From Pseudomonas sp. RIT623 (GTDB lineage Bacteria; Pseudomonadota; Gammaproteobacteria; Pseudomonadales; Pseudomonadaceae), in assembly GCF_004519305.1 (NCBI RefSeq), contig NZ_SOZA01000001.1, positions 248,001 to 312,000 of the forward strand: a stretch of 64,000 nucleotides of DNA, written 5' to 3'. A program made the position numbers and the translations under genes. The notes under the pieces are model-generated. The model searched no databases and had not been told where the DNA came from. It worked only from the letters and a program-made list of their open reading frames with translations. Shown here piece after piece: positions 37,502 to 46,045 of the stretch (positions within the stretch are counted from its first letter, which is position 1; the number at the start of each line of letters is the position of its first letter).

Positions 37502-38710
37502 ATGCCCAACCGCCTTCCTGTCACCGTGCTGTCCGGCTTCCTTGGCGCCGGCAAGAGCACGCTGCTCAACCATGTGCTGCGCAACCGCGACGACCTGCGT
37601 GTCGCGGTGATCGTCAACGACATGAGCGAAATCAACATCGACGCCAGCGAGGTGCAGCGCAACGTCAGCCTTAACCGCGCCGAAGAGAAACTGGTGGAGA
37701 TGAGCAACGGTTGCATCTGCTGCACCTTGCGTGAAGACCTGCTGGAAGAAGTGGCCCGCTTGGCCGGTGAAGGTCGCTTCGACTACCTGCTGATCGAGTC
37801 GACCGGCATCTCCGAGCCGCTGCCGGTGGCCGAAACCTTCACCTTCCGTGACGAGCAGGGCCGCAGCCTGAGCGACATGGCGCGGCTGGACACCATGGTC
37901 ACGGTGGTTGATGGCCTCAATTTCCTGCGCGACTACCAGGCCGCCGACAGCCTCGCCAGCCGCGGGGAAACCTTGGGTGAGGAAGACGAACGTTCGATCA
38001 GCGACCTGTTGATCGAACAGGTCGAGTTCGCCGATGTGCTGCTGCTGAGCAAGATCGACCTGATCAGCCAGGCCGAGCGCGAGGAGTTGCTTGCCATTTT
38101 GCGCAGCCTCAATGCCCGGGCGCAGATCGTGCCGATGGTAATGGGCCAGGTGGCGTTGTCACGGATCCTCGACACCGGGCTGTTCGACTTCGACCAGGCG
38201 GCCCAGGCGCCAGGCTGGTTGCAGGAGCTGCGCGGCGAGCATGTGCCCGAAACCGAGGAGTACGGCATCGCCGCGACCACCTGGCAGGCACGCCGGCCGT
38301 TCCATCCGCAGCGTTTCTTCGACTTTATCCACAGACCGTGGAGCAATGGGCGGTTGCTGCGTTCCAAGGGCTTCTTCTGGCTGGCCAGCAAGTTCCAGGA
38401 GGCCGGCAGTTGGTCCCAGGCCGGCGGCATGATGCGCCATGGTCTGGCCGGGCGCTGGTGGCGGTTCGTGCCACGCGAACAATGGCCGCAGGATGAAGAG
38501 AATACCGCGGCGATCCTCAAGCAGTGGACGGTGGAATCCGGCGATTGCCGGCAGGAGCTGGTGTTCATTGGGCAGAACATCGATTTTGCGCAGTTATCCA
38601 CAGAGCTGGAGGCTTGCCTGCTGACCGATGAAGAAATGGAACTGGGGCCGATGGGCTGGCTGCGCCTGGCGGACCCGTTCGGTGCCTGGCATGAGGAAGC
38701 GGCGGCATGA
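37502..38710 (+). CDS. Zur-controlled COG0523 zinc GTPase (ZigA-like)
   Basis: 402 residues from ATG 37502, preceded by GAGG at 37493. Walker A is GAGKST (15-20), the metal-binding CxCC motif is CICC (71-74) and the G4 motif is SKID. C-terminal CobW domain with [16 protein letters not shown]. These GTPases are thought to deliver zinc to client enzymes under starvation, and the upstream Zur box supports this. It overlaps the next gene by 4 bp. Two exact DnaA boxes are inside it (38325 and 38594). Confidence 0.9.
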   Translation: MPNRLPVTVLSGFLGAGKSTLLNHVLRNRDDLRVAVIVNDMSEINIDASEVQRNVSLNRAEEKLVEMSNGCICCTLREDLLEEVARLAGEGRFDYLLIESTGISEPLPVAETFTFRDEQGRSLSDMARLDTMVTVVDGLNFLRDYQAADSLASRGETLGEEDERSISDLLIEQVEFADVLLLSKIDLISQAEREELLAILRSLNARAQIVPMVMGQVALSRILDTGLFDFDQAAQAPGWLQELRGEHVPETEEYGIAATTWQARRPFHPQRFFDFIHRPWSNGRLLRSKGFFWLASKFQEAGSWSQAGGMMRHGLAGRWWRFVPREQWPQDEENTAAILKQWTVESGDCRQELVFIGQNIDFAQLSTELEACLLTDEEMELGPMGWLRLADPFGAWHEEAAA

Positions 38711-39327
38711 GCCTTGTGGACCGCCGTCAGGTGTTCGCGGATTCGCCGCGGGTACTGACCGAGATCCTCGCCGATGACGTCAATCTGGCCACTTGGCAGC
38801 GCCGCCTGCCGGCCCAGGTGGAGGACTTTGCCGGGCTGCTGCTGAGCCAGGGCCAGTTGCTGGCCGATGAGCGGGTGGTCGAGGTGAACGAACAGCAGGT
38901 GCCGGTTTTGCCGGGGCTGCTCAAGGAGGCCTCGGACCTGCATGGCTATGAGGGGTTCGTCGCCGATGTGGTGTGGCTGGTCGAGGCCTTTACCTGCTTG
39001 CTCGGGGCGCGTCGTATCGGTTTGCGTTTGCGGGTGCTGGAGGGCGCCATGTGCCCGCGTTTTCACGTGGATCATGTGCCGTTACGGTTGTTGAGCACAT
39101 ACGCCGGGGCCGGCAGCGAGTGGCTGGAGGAGGGGCGGTTGGATCGGTCGCGGTTGCAGTTCGAGCCGCCGCCTGTGGATAACATTCAGCGGCTGGTAGC
39201 GGGAGAGGTGGCGCTGCTCAAAGGGGAGCGTTGGCTGGGCAATGAGGGGGGTGGGCTTATCCACCGTTCGCCACCGACGCCTGCGGGTGAGCGGCGCTTG
39301 TTGTTAAGCCTGGATTGGCTGGCGTGA
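38707..39327 (+). CDS. DUF1826 domain protein
   Basis: 206 residues overlapping the GTPase gene by 4 bp (ATGA), so translationally coupled. It resembles DUF1826 proteins, which often sit in Zur operons. The middle segment [17 protein letters not shown] holds His and Cys that could bind metal. No signal peptide, so cytoplasmic. Function unknown; a role in the zinc-starvation response is inferred from the operon. Confidence 0.8.
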   Translation: MSLVDRRQVFADSPRVLTEILADDVNLATWQRRLPAQVEDFAGLLLSQGQLLADERVVEVNEQQVPVLPGLLKEASDLHGYEGFVADVVWLVEAFTCLLGARRIGLRLRVLEGAMCPRFHVDHVPLRLLSTYAGAGSEWLEEGRLDRSRLQFEPPPVDNIQRLVAGEVALLKGERWLGNEGGGLIHRSPPTPAGERRLLLSLDWLA

Positions 39328-39396
39328 GTGCCATCGTGGGACCAGCCACCCTGGCACAGGTTAGACTGATGCAACCTTCTTCGCCGATAGCCAATC

Positions 39397-40365
39397 ATGC
39401 TGCGTAACATCCCCACCCATGTGATCGCCGGCCCCCTGGGCGCTGGCAAGACCAGCCTGGTCCATCACCTGCTCGACCAGCGCCCGGCGAACGAGCGCTG
39501 GGCAGTGCTGGTCAACGAGTTCGGCCAGATCGGCCTGGACGCCGCCTTGCTCAGTCGTGACGACGCCGGTATCGCCATTGGCGAGGTAGCCGGCGGTTGC
39601 CTGTGTTGCGTCAATGGCGCGCCATTTCAGGTCGGCCTGGCCCGCCTGCTGCGCCAGGCCCGCCCCGATCGGTTGTTGATAGAGCCATCCGGCCTTGGCC
39701 ATCCGCTGCAACTGTTGGAACAACTGGGCCAGGCGCCATGGACCGGGGTACTGGCGGTACAGCCGCTACTGATGGTGCTGGATGGCGCGGCGCTGGCGCG
39801 TGGGGAGGTTTTGCCGCCTGCCCAGCAACAGGCGCTGGAGCGGGCGGGGCTGCTGGTTATCAACAAGGCGGATGCTGTGGATGAGCCCACACGCTTGTTG
39901 ATAACTGCCCAGTTGCCCGAGGTGCCGGCCATCTGGGCCGAGTTTGGTGCGCTTTCCCTCGAGGAGTTGCCAGCATCGCTGGCGCAAGTTTCGGTAGCGC
40001 CGGCCACTTTGCCTGTGGACAACGGCACGGCGCCGTTACCTGCCTTGTGGGCAGACCCTCGCCAGCCGATCCGCCAGGACCAGCAAGGTGATGGCGGCTG
40101 GAGCATCGGCTGGCGCTGGCACCCCAGTCAGTGCTTCGATGAGACGGTATTGGGCCGGGTCCTTGAACAATGGCCGTGGCGCCGGGCCAAAGGGGTTATC
40201 CACAGCGCGGCTGGGTGGATGTCGTTCAACGGCCTGGAGAGGGGCGCACTGGACTGGCGCGCGAGCGAATGGCGCAACGACTCGCGGATCGAGCTGATCT
40301 TCGCCCGGCCGCAACCGTTGCAGGCCCTGCACGCTGCGATCGAGGCCTGTCGCCTGGACCACTGA
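39397..40365 (+). CDS. Second COG0523 family GTPase
   Basis: 322 residues. Walker A is GPLGAGKTS, CLCC is at 68-71, the switch region is IEPSGLGHP and G4 is NKAD. Shorter than the first GTPase, with no His-rich metal loop visible and a reduced C-terminal domain (GWRWHPSQCFDETVLGRVL). It starts 69 bp after the DUF1826 gene, so it may share the Zur transcript. YeiR/YjiA-type role in metal allocation is likely but unproven. It contains an exact DnaA box at 40196-40204. Confidence 0.85.
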   Translation: MLRNIPTHVIAGPLGAGKTSLVHHLLDQRPANERWAVLVNEFGQIGLDAALLSRDDAGIAIGEVAGGCLCCVNGAPFQVGLARLLRQARPDRLLIEPSGLGHPLQLLEQLGQAPWTGVLAVQPLLMVLDGAALARGEVLPPAQQQALERAGLLVINKADAVDEPTRLLITAQLPEVPAIWAEFGALSLEELPASLAQVSVAPATLPVDNGTAPLPALWADPRQPIRQDQQGDGGWSIGWRWHPSQCFDETVLGRVLEQWPWRRAKGVIHSAAGWMSFNGLERGALDWRASEWRNDSRIELIFARPQPLQALHAAIEACRLDH

Positions 40366-40758
40366 TCAATTGCGCCAGCGGTTATGCTCCTGGCGCCACT
40401 GCTGCATCTCGATGACATTGTCGGTGCGAGGCGGGGTCTTGATCTCGAAGGGGTAGGGCGCCAGTTCGATCTGCATGGTGTGGGCACCGAACTGGGTGAC
40501 GGTGCCGGGGTGGCGCTGTTCGCCGGTGACGGTGAACTCGAAGTTGTAAATGCGCGCCAGGCGCTTGCGGCCATTGGCGTCACGGACCAGGCCGATGCGC
40601 TTGAGCGCCACGGCGTCGTCGAGCAGTTCCAGGTCGAGCTTGGCGCAATGCTGCTTGACCCGCGCCAGGGCCTTTTCGCGAAGCCCGTGGTTGTGCCACA
40701 GCCAGGCGCCTGCGGTCGCCACCAGCATCAGGACGAAAAGGTTTTCCAGGGTCAGCAT
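40366..40758 (-). CDS. DUF3301 domain membrane protein
   Basis: 130 residues with one N-terminal hydrophobic segment ([21 protein letters not shown]). The soluble part contains [19 protein letters not shown], typical of DUF3301. Function unknown. Its stop abuts the stop of the convergent COG0523 gene (1 bp apart). It is divergent from pdxY. Confidence 0.8.
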   Translation of the reverse strand: MLTLENLFVLMLVATAGAWLWHNHGLREKALARVKQHCAKLDLELLDDAVALKRIGLVRDANGRKRLARIYNFEFTVTGEQRHPGTVTQFGAHTMQIELAPYPFEIKTPPRTDNVIEMQQWRQEHNRWRN

Positions 40759-40878
40759 TTGCGTAAGCTCCAGACAGGTCGATCCAGCTTAACTGCGTCT
40801 CTGGCCTGTCGTACAGATGGCAATCGGGTTCATACTGCGGGCCGCACACTTATTCACACAGTTTCGGAATTGTCCTGC

Positions 40879-41751
40879 ATGAAACGTACGCCGCACTTGC
40901 TCGCCATTCAGTCCCATGTGGTCTTCGGACACGCTGGCAACAGCGCTGCGGTATTTCCCATGCAGCGGGTCGGGGTCAATGTCTGGCCGCTCAATACCGT
41001 GCAGTTCTCCAACCATACTCAGTATGGACAGTGGTCGGGGGAAGTGCTTGCCCCGGCGCAAATTCCAGCGTTGGTGGAAGGCATTTCCAACATTGGCGAG
41101 CTGGGCCACTGCGACGCGGTGCTGTCGGGTTACCTGGGCAGCGCCGAGCAAGGCCGGGCGATCCTCGCCGGTGTCGAGCGGATCAAGGCGGTGAACCCCA
41201 AGGCCCTGTACCTGTGCGATCCGGTCATGGGGCATGCCGAGAAAGGCTGCATCGTGCCGGCCGAGGTCAGTGAGTTCCTGCTCGAGCAGGCCGTGGCCAA
41301 GGCCGATATCCTGTGCCCCAACCAGCTCGAGCTGGACAGTTTCTGTGGCCGTCGCGCGCAGTCGCTGGAGGATTGCGTGGGCATGGCGCGCGGGTTGTTG
41401 GAGCGTGGGCCGCAGGTTGTGCTGGTCAAGCACCTGAATTATCCACAGCGCGCGGACGATGCCTTCGAGATGCTCCTGGTGACCCGCGAAGCCAGCTGGC
41501 ATCTGCGTCGGCCACTGTTGGCGTTCCCGCGTCAGCCGGTAGGGGTGGGCGACCTGACGTCAGGGTTGTTCCTCGCCCGGGTGCTGCTTGGCGACAACTG
41601 GCTGCAAGCCTTCGAGTTCACCGCCGCTGCCGTGCATGAGGTGTTGCTGGAAACCCAGGCCTGCGCCAGCTATGAACTACAGCTGGTGCGGGCCCAGGAT
41701 CGCATCGCCCACCCACGGGTACGCTTCGAGGCGCAGCGCCTGAACTTCTAG
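40879..41751 (+). CDS. pdxY: Pyridoxal kinase PdxY
   Basis: 290 residues from ATG 40879 ([20 protein letters not shown]). Ribokinase-fold features are [18 protein letters not shown], the mobile-loop region [10 protein letters not shown] and the catalytic loop [12 protein letters not shown]. It phosphorylates pyridoxal in the B6 salvage pathway. It ends overlapping the convergent thioesterase gene by 4 bp. Contains an exact DnaA box at 41439-41447. Confidence 0.95.
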   Translation: MKRTPHLLAIQSHVVFGHAGNSAAVFPMQRVGVNVWPLNTVQFSNHTQYGQWSGEVLAPAQIPALVEGISNIGELGHCDAVLSGYLGSAEQGRAILAGVERIKAVNPKALYLCDPVMGHAEKGCIVPAEVSEFLLEQAVAKADILCPNQLELDSFCGRRAQSLEDCVGMARGLLERGPQVVLVKHLNYPQRADDAFEMLLVTREASWHLRRPLLAFPRQPVGVGDLTSGLFLARVLLGDNWLQAFEFTAAAVHEVLLETQACASYELQLVRAQDRIAHPRVRFEAQRLNF

Positions 41752-42284
41752 ATCGAATCGGTCTTGAGGTTCTGGTAGCGCTGTTCCAGCTCCTGGCGGA
41801 TCTGCCGGCGCTGCTGGCCTTGGAGGAAGCGGCGCTTCTCTTCGCTGCTCTGCGGTTGGCGCGGCGGCACTTTCACCGGACGGCGATCGTCGTCCACCGC
41901 GACCATGGTGAAGAAGCAGCTGTTGGAGTGGCGTACCGAGCGCTCGCGAATGTTCTCGGTGACCACCTTGATGCCCACTTCCATCGAAGTGTTGCCGGTG
42001 TAGTTGACCGATGCCAGGAAGGTGACCAGTTCACCGACATGCACTGGCTCGCGGAAGATCACCTGGTCCACCGACAGGGTCACCACATAGGTGCCGGCAT
42101 AGCGGCTGGCGCAAGCATAGGCGACCTCGTCGAGGTACTTGAGCAGGGTGCCGCCGTGTACGTTGCCAGAGAAGTTGGCCATGTCCGGTGTCATCAGGAC
42201 GGTCATGGTCAGCTGGGCGTTTCCAGGTTCCATAGAGAGCTCACGGTGAATTTGCGCTGAATCGGGGCGGGTATCTGCAGACAC
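41748..42284 (-). CDS. Acyl-CoA thioesterase (hotdog fold)
   Basis: 178 residues from GTG 42284, preceded by AAGGGGAAC; ATG 42233 ([12 protein letters not shown]) is an alternative. The hotdog core has [28 protein letters not shown] with the catalytic Asn/His-Gly-Gly region, as in YciA/Acot-type thioesterases. It hydrolyses acyl-CoAs; chain length cannot be read. The basic, Gln-rich C-terminal tail is extra. Confidence 0.9.
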   Translation of the reverse strand: MSADTRPDSAQIHRELSMEPGNAQLTMTVLMTPDMANFSGNVHGGTLLKYLDEVAYACASRYAGTYVVTLSVDQVIFREPVHVGELVTFLASVNYTGNTSMEVGIKVVTENIRERSVRHSNSCFFTMVAVDDDRRPVKVPPRQPQSSEEKRRFLQGQQRRQIRQELEQRYQNLKTDSI

Positions 42285-42557
42285 TTCTGTTCCCCTTTTT
42301 GAGGTTTCCCATCCTGGTACGGGACGTCGGCTGACGCTCCATCGTCACGCTGATTTTGCCATCGGCGGTGTCGGATCTGCCGATCTGTTTCTGCATATTG
42401 CATCGGCATTTTGCGGCAAGGCGCGATGTTAACCTGACGGGGCCCACGCAATGTGGGCTTTATGCGTCTATCACATCAGTATGTGCCTGCTCCGCGCCCT
42501 GGGCTTTTCCAGGGGAGGAGCGGTTCGCCCCCTGCACCCTACAAGGAGTATCACGCC

Positions 42558-44315
42558 ATGCATGCCATCAGCTTCATCCAGGATCTGGCGGTGATCATGC
42601 TGGTCGCCGGGGTGGTCACCATTCTCTTCCACCGGCTCAAGCAGCCGGTGGTGCTGGGCTACATCGTCGCTGGCTTCATCATCGGCCCGCATACGCCGCC
42701 ATTCGGCTTGATCCACGATGAAGACACCATCAAGACCCTTGCCGAACTGGGGGTGATCTTCCTGATGTTCTGCCTGGGCCTGGAATTCAGCCTGCGCAAG
42801 TTGTTCAAGGTTGGCGCCACGGCATTCATCGCCGCCTTCCTGGAAATCGTCCTGATGATCTGGATCGGTTTCGAGATCGGCCGCTGGTTCGGCTGGAACA
42901 CCATGGACTCGCTGTTCCTCGGCGCGATCCTGGCGATCTCCTCGACCACCATCATCGTCAAGGCGCTCAACGACCTGAAGATGAAGAACGAGCGCTTCGC
43001 CCAACTGATCTTCGGTGTGCTGATCGTCGAGGACATCCTCGGTATCGGTATCATCGCCCTGTTGTCGGGCATAGCGGTCAGCGGCACGGTGAGTTCCGGC
43101 GAGGTGTTCTCGACGGTGGGCAAGCTGTCGCTGTTCATGATCGTCGCGCTGGTCGTTGGCATCCTGTTGGTACCGCGGCTGCTGGCCTACGTGGCCAAGT
43201 TCGAAAGCAACGAGATGCTGCTGATCACCGTGCTGGGGCTGTGCTTCGGTTTCTGCCTGCTGGTGGTCAAGCTGGAGTACAGCATGGTGCTGGGCGCCTT
43301 CCTGATTGGCGCGATCATGGCTGAGTCGCGCCAGTTGCTGAAGATCGAGCGCCTGATCGAACCGGTTCGCGACCTGTTCAGCGCAATTTTCTTCGTTGCC
43401 ATCGGCCTGATGATCGACCCTTCGATCCTGCTCGAATACGCCTGGCCAATCGTGGTGATCACCCTGGCGGTGGTGCTGGGCAAGATGCTCTCGTGTGGGC
43501 TGGGCGCGTTCATTGCCGGGAACGACGGACGCACGTCGCTGCGGGTGGGCATGGGCCTTTCGCAGATCGGTGAGTTCTCTTTCATCATTGCCGCCTTGGG
43601 CATGACCTTGCAGGTCACCAGTGACTTCCTCTATCCGGTGGCAGTCGCGGTGTCGGCCATCACTACCTTGCTCACGCCTTACCTGATCCGCGCCGCCGAC
43701 CCGTTGTCGCTGAGGCTTGGCAAGGTGGTGCCCAGCCGCCTGGCGCGGGTGCTGTCGCTGTATGGCGAGTGGCTGCGCAGCATTCAGCCCCAGGGCGAAG
43801 GGGCCATGCTGGCGGCGATGATCCGGCGCATTTTGCTGCAGGTGGGGGTCAACCTGGCGCTGGTCATCGCGATCTTCTTCAGTGGCGGTTACTTCGCCGG
43901 GCGGATCGGCGCCTGGCTCAGCGAGTGGGTCGTTGATGCCGGTCAGCAGAAGGCGCTGATCTGGGGCGCGGCGTTGCTGCTGTCGCTGCCGTTCCTGATT
44001 GCCGCATATCGCAAGCTCAAGGCGCTGTCGATGCTGTTGGCAGAGATGGGGGTCAAGCCGGAGATGGCCGGGCGGCACACCCAGCGGGTCCGGCGGGTGA
44101 TTGCCGAGGTGATTCCGCTGTTGTCGCTACTGGTGATCTTCCTGCTACTGTCGGCCTTGTCAGCGAGCATCCTGCCGACCAGCGAGCTGTTGCTGGTCAT
44201 CGCGGTGGTGGCGGCGGTGGTGGTGGCGTTGCTGTGGCGCTGGCTGATTCGCGTGCATACACGCATGCAGGTGGCCTTGCTGGAAACCCTGGAAAACAAC
44301 CGCGAGCCGCACTGA
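42558..44315 (+). CDS. CPA2-family cation:proton antiporter
   Basis: 585 residues from ATG 42558, with AAGGAG upstream. About 12 membrane helices with the CPA2 features FCLGLEFSLRKL, SSTTIIVKAL, FGVLIVEDILGIG (the acidic pair region) and FVAIGLMIDP. An additional hydrophobic C-terminal region (about 440-575) replaces the TrkA-N domain of KefB/KefC. Probably exchanges K+ or Na+ for H+; ion not deducible. Confidence 0.9.
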   Translation: MHAISFIQDLAVIMLVAGVVTILFHRLKQPVVLGYIVAGFIIGPHTPPFGLIHDEDTIKTLAELGVIFLMFCLGLEFSLRKLFKVGATAFIAAFLEIVLMIWIGFEIGRWFGWNTMDSLFLGAILAISSTTIIVKALNDLKMKNERFAQLIFGVLIVEDILGIGIIALLSGIAVSGTVSSGEVFSTVGKLSLFMIVALVVGILLVPRLLAYVAKFESNEMLLITVLGLCFGFCLLVVKLEYSMVLGAFLIGAIMAESRQLLKIERLIEPVRDLFSAIFFVAIGLMIDPSILLEYAWPIVVITLAVVLGKMLSCGLGAFIAGNDGRTSLRVGMGLSQIGEFSFIIAALGMTLQVTSDFLYPVAVAVSAITTLLTPYLIRAADPLSLRLGKVVPSRLARVLSLYGEWLRSIQPQGEGAMLAAMIRRILLQVGVNLALVIAIFFSGGYFAGRIGAWLSEWVVDAGQQKALIWGAALLLSLPFLIAAYRKLKALSMLLAEMGVKPEMAGRHTQRVRRVIAEVIPLLSLLVIFLLLSALSASILPTSELLLVIAVVAAVVVALLWRWLIRVHTRMQVALLETLENNREPH

Positions 44316-44324
44316 GCGGTAATC

Positions 44325-44401
44325 GCTTTCTGCGCGAGTTTTCACCGTCGTCCGAGGGGATGGAGCGGTAGCGATGTCGCCAGGCGCAGAAAGCCTGGCG
44401 A
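44325..44401. other. Alternative hairpins downstream of the antiporter
   Basis: TCGCCAGGC (44377-44385) pairs with GCCTGGCGA (44393-44401). Alternatively GCTTTCTGCGC (44325-44335) pairs with GCGCAGAAAGC (44384-44394). The two structures share bases and exclude each other. No T-tract follows the second. The gap 44316-44485 lies between convergent genes. Confidence 0.45.
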
Positions 44402-44485
44402 TAGTAGGCGCTTTAATGGCTATAAGCCATTATTTTTCCTGTGTTTATTCTGTTCATGACATGCCATTACACAGGGGCGCAAGGA

Positions 44486-44893
44486 TCAGCTCTCCAGCCA
44501 GACATCCCGCGCCCAATGCCACACCGATTCCCAGCTTTCCTCGGTGACGATCTCCTCTGCGCCAGACCACAGCACCACGGTGCCGTCCTCTTCGACGCAG
44601 TAGAAATCGTCTCCGTCCTGGCAGATCGGAATGAGGTCGCGGGGCACGCCGGCGTCCCAGGCATTGGCTGCGACCTCCGGCAGGTAGGTATGGGATTGCG
44701 GGTCGGTCACGGTCACCGGCTCGAGGCTGCCGTATACCACGTCACTGACGGTCAGCAGGTATTCCTTGAACACGAAGGGGATGTTGATGAACAGCTGTTC
44801 CTCGATCTCCACCAGTTGATCTTCGTCCGGCAGTTCCAGCGGCACCGGTACCGGCTCGTTGGCTTCACGGAGTTGTTCGATCACTTCTTCCAC
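44486..44893 (-). CDS. SMI1/KNR4 (SUKH) family protein
   Basis: 135 residues from GTG 44893 (MEEVIEQLREAN). The SUKH core is EDQLVEIEEQLFINIPFVFKEYLL followed by Trp/acidic C-terminal part VLWSGAEEIVTEESWESVWHW (quoted in part). Strongly acidic. SUKH proteins are often toxin immunity proteins, but no toxin gene is adjacent and the position among core genes suggests a housekeeping member. Confidence 0.8.
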   Translation of the reverse strand: MEEVIEQLREANEPVPVPLELPDEDQLVEIEEQLFINIPFVFKEYLLTVSDVVYGSLEPVTVTDPQSHTYLPEVAANAWDAGVPRDLIPICQDGDDFYCVEEDGTVVLWSGAEEIVTEESWESVWHWARDVWLES

Positions 44894-44960
44894 GGTTCAC
44901 ATCCTCTGACCTTATGACAACGCTGCGCGTTATACCCTAGTAGGCCGCTCTGGCAAAAGC

Positions 44961-44990
44961 AAAAACCCCGGGACAGGCCCGGGGTTTTTT
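44961..44990 (-). terminator. Terminator of the Tim44-like gene
   Basis: AAAAACCCCGGG (44961-44972), loop ACAGG, CCCGGGGTTTTT (44978-44989). A 12-bp stem, symmetrical in A/T tails so potentially bidirectional; it directly follows the stop of the gene at 45007 on the minus strand. Confidence 0.88.
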
Positions 44991-45006
44991 CTGCAACGTG
45001 CGACGG

Positions 45007-45855
45007 TTAACCGTTTTGACGGATACCGGCCAGCAGCCAAGGCTGGTTTTCGCCATGGGCGCGAACCATGTGCCAGCTTTCGCTGAAGGCTTCGCCCTGG
45101 TCGAAACGCGAGGTCTTCGACACGCCACGGAAGGTCAGGGTGGCGTCGGTTTGGTCGGTGCGCTCGTCGACGCCGTCCAGTTGCACATCGAGGTCGTCGA
45201 TGTAGGTGGACTGGAAGCCTTCACCCTGTTCAGCGCGCTCGCGCTTGAGGAAGTCGAGCATCTGCGGGGTGACGAACTCGGCGATCTTGTCCATTTCGTT
45301 GGCGTCCCAGTGCTGCTGCAGCGACTGGAAGTGCGAACGGGCGGCCGCCAGGAAGCTGGCTTCGTTGAACCAGGCCGGGGCGTTGATCGCCGGGGCGGCG
45401 GCCGGAGCGGCGGAACCACCGAAGATCGACTGCGGGGCGGCCTGCGGCTGGGCTTCGCGCTGGTACGGAGCGTGGCCGGCGGCAGCGTGTTGCGGCTGCT
45501 GTTGGCGACGGCGCGCGGCGATGAAGCGGAACACCAGGAAGGCGATCAGGCCCATGATCAGGAAGTCGAGGATCTGCATGCCCTGGAAGCCGTCGCCCAT
45601 GAACATGGAGGCCAGCAGGCCGCCAGCGGCGAGGCCGGCCAGCGGGCCCAGCCAGCGCGAAGCGCCACTGGCGGCTGCCGGTGCGCGGCCTGGAGCGGTA
45701 GGTGCGGCGGCAGGCGTGGTCGGGGTGGCCTGGCGGGTCTGGTGGATAGGCGCGGAGCCCGAGCTCTTGCCACCACCGAAGCGCTTGGCGTTGGCGTCGA
45801 GGCTCAGCGTCAGGCCGACGCAGAGCGCCAGAGCGATGCTAAGAAAACGTTGCAT
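45007..45855 (-). CDS. Tim44-like domain membrane protein
   Basis: 282 residues from ATG 45855. Signal-like N-terminus (MQRFLSIALALCVGLTLSLD ANA), a Pro/Ala-rich stretch, a Gly-rich hydrophobic pair (about 70-115, with LDFLIMGLIAFLVFRFIAA), then a C-terminal Tim44-like domain (ASFLAAARSHFQSLQQHWD, VRAHGENQPWLLAGI). Inner-membrane protein of unknown function found widely in proteobacteria. Confidence 0.85.
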   Translation of the reverse strand: MQRFLSIALALCVGLTLSLDANAKRFGGGKSSGSAPIHQTRQATPTTPAAAPTAPGRAPAAASGASRWLGPLAGLAAGGLLASMFMGDGFQGMQILDFLIMGLIAFLVFRFIAARRRQQQPQHAAAGHAPYQREAQPQAAPQSIFGGSAAPAAAPAINAPAWFNEASFLAAARSHFQSLQQHWDANEMDKIAEFVTPQMLDFLKRERAEQGEGFQSTYIDDLDVQLDGVDERTDQTDATLTFRGVSKTSRFDQGEAFSESWHMVRAHGENQPWLLAGIRQNG

Positions 45856-45975
45856 AAGATGGGGATTCCCGTTTGTGTGGATTGCACGCGCGTCATGGTG
45901 CACATGAACTGACAGACATAGCCAGCGACAAGATGTTTCGAGCTTTTGCCTGATTGGCCGGAAGTGCGTGTTACC

Positions 45976-46023
45976 TGTAGGAGCGGCCTTGTGTCGCGAA
46001 AGGGCCGCAAAGCCGCTCCTACA
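45976..46023. repeat. REP hairpin between uvrD and the Tim44-like gene
   Basis: TGTAGGAGCGGC (45976-45987) and GCCGCTCCTACA (46012-46023) flank a GTGTCGCGAAAGGGCCGC centre. Same subtype as the element at 24583-24712, in single compact form. Confidence 0.82.
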
Positions 46024-46045
46024 TGAGGTGTGCCGTTCAGTTCGG

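Noticed and set aside
39257-39265. TTATCCACC counted as a DnaA box
   Set aside because: It differs from the consensus at the last base; only exact 9-mers were included in the count of 24.
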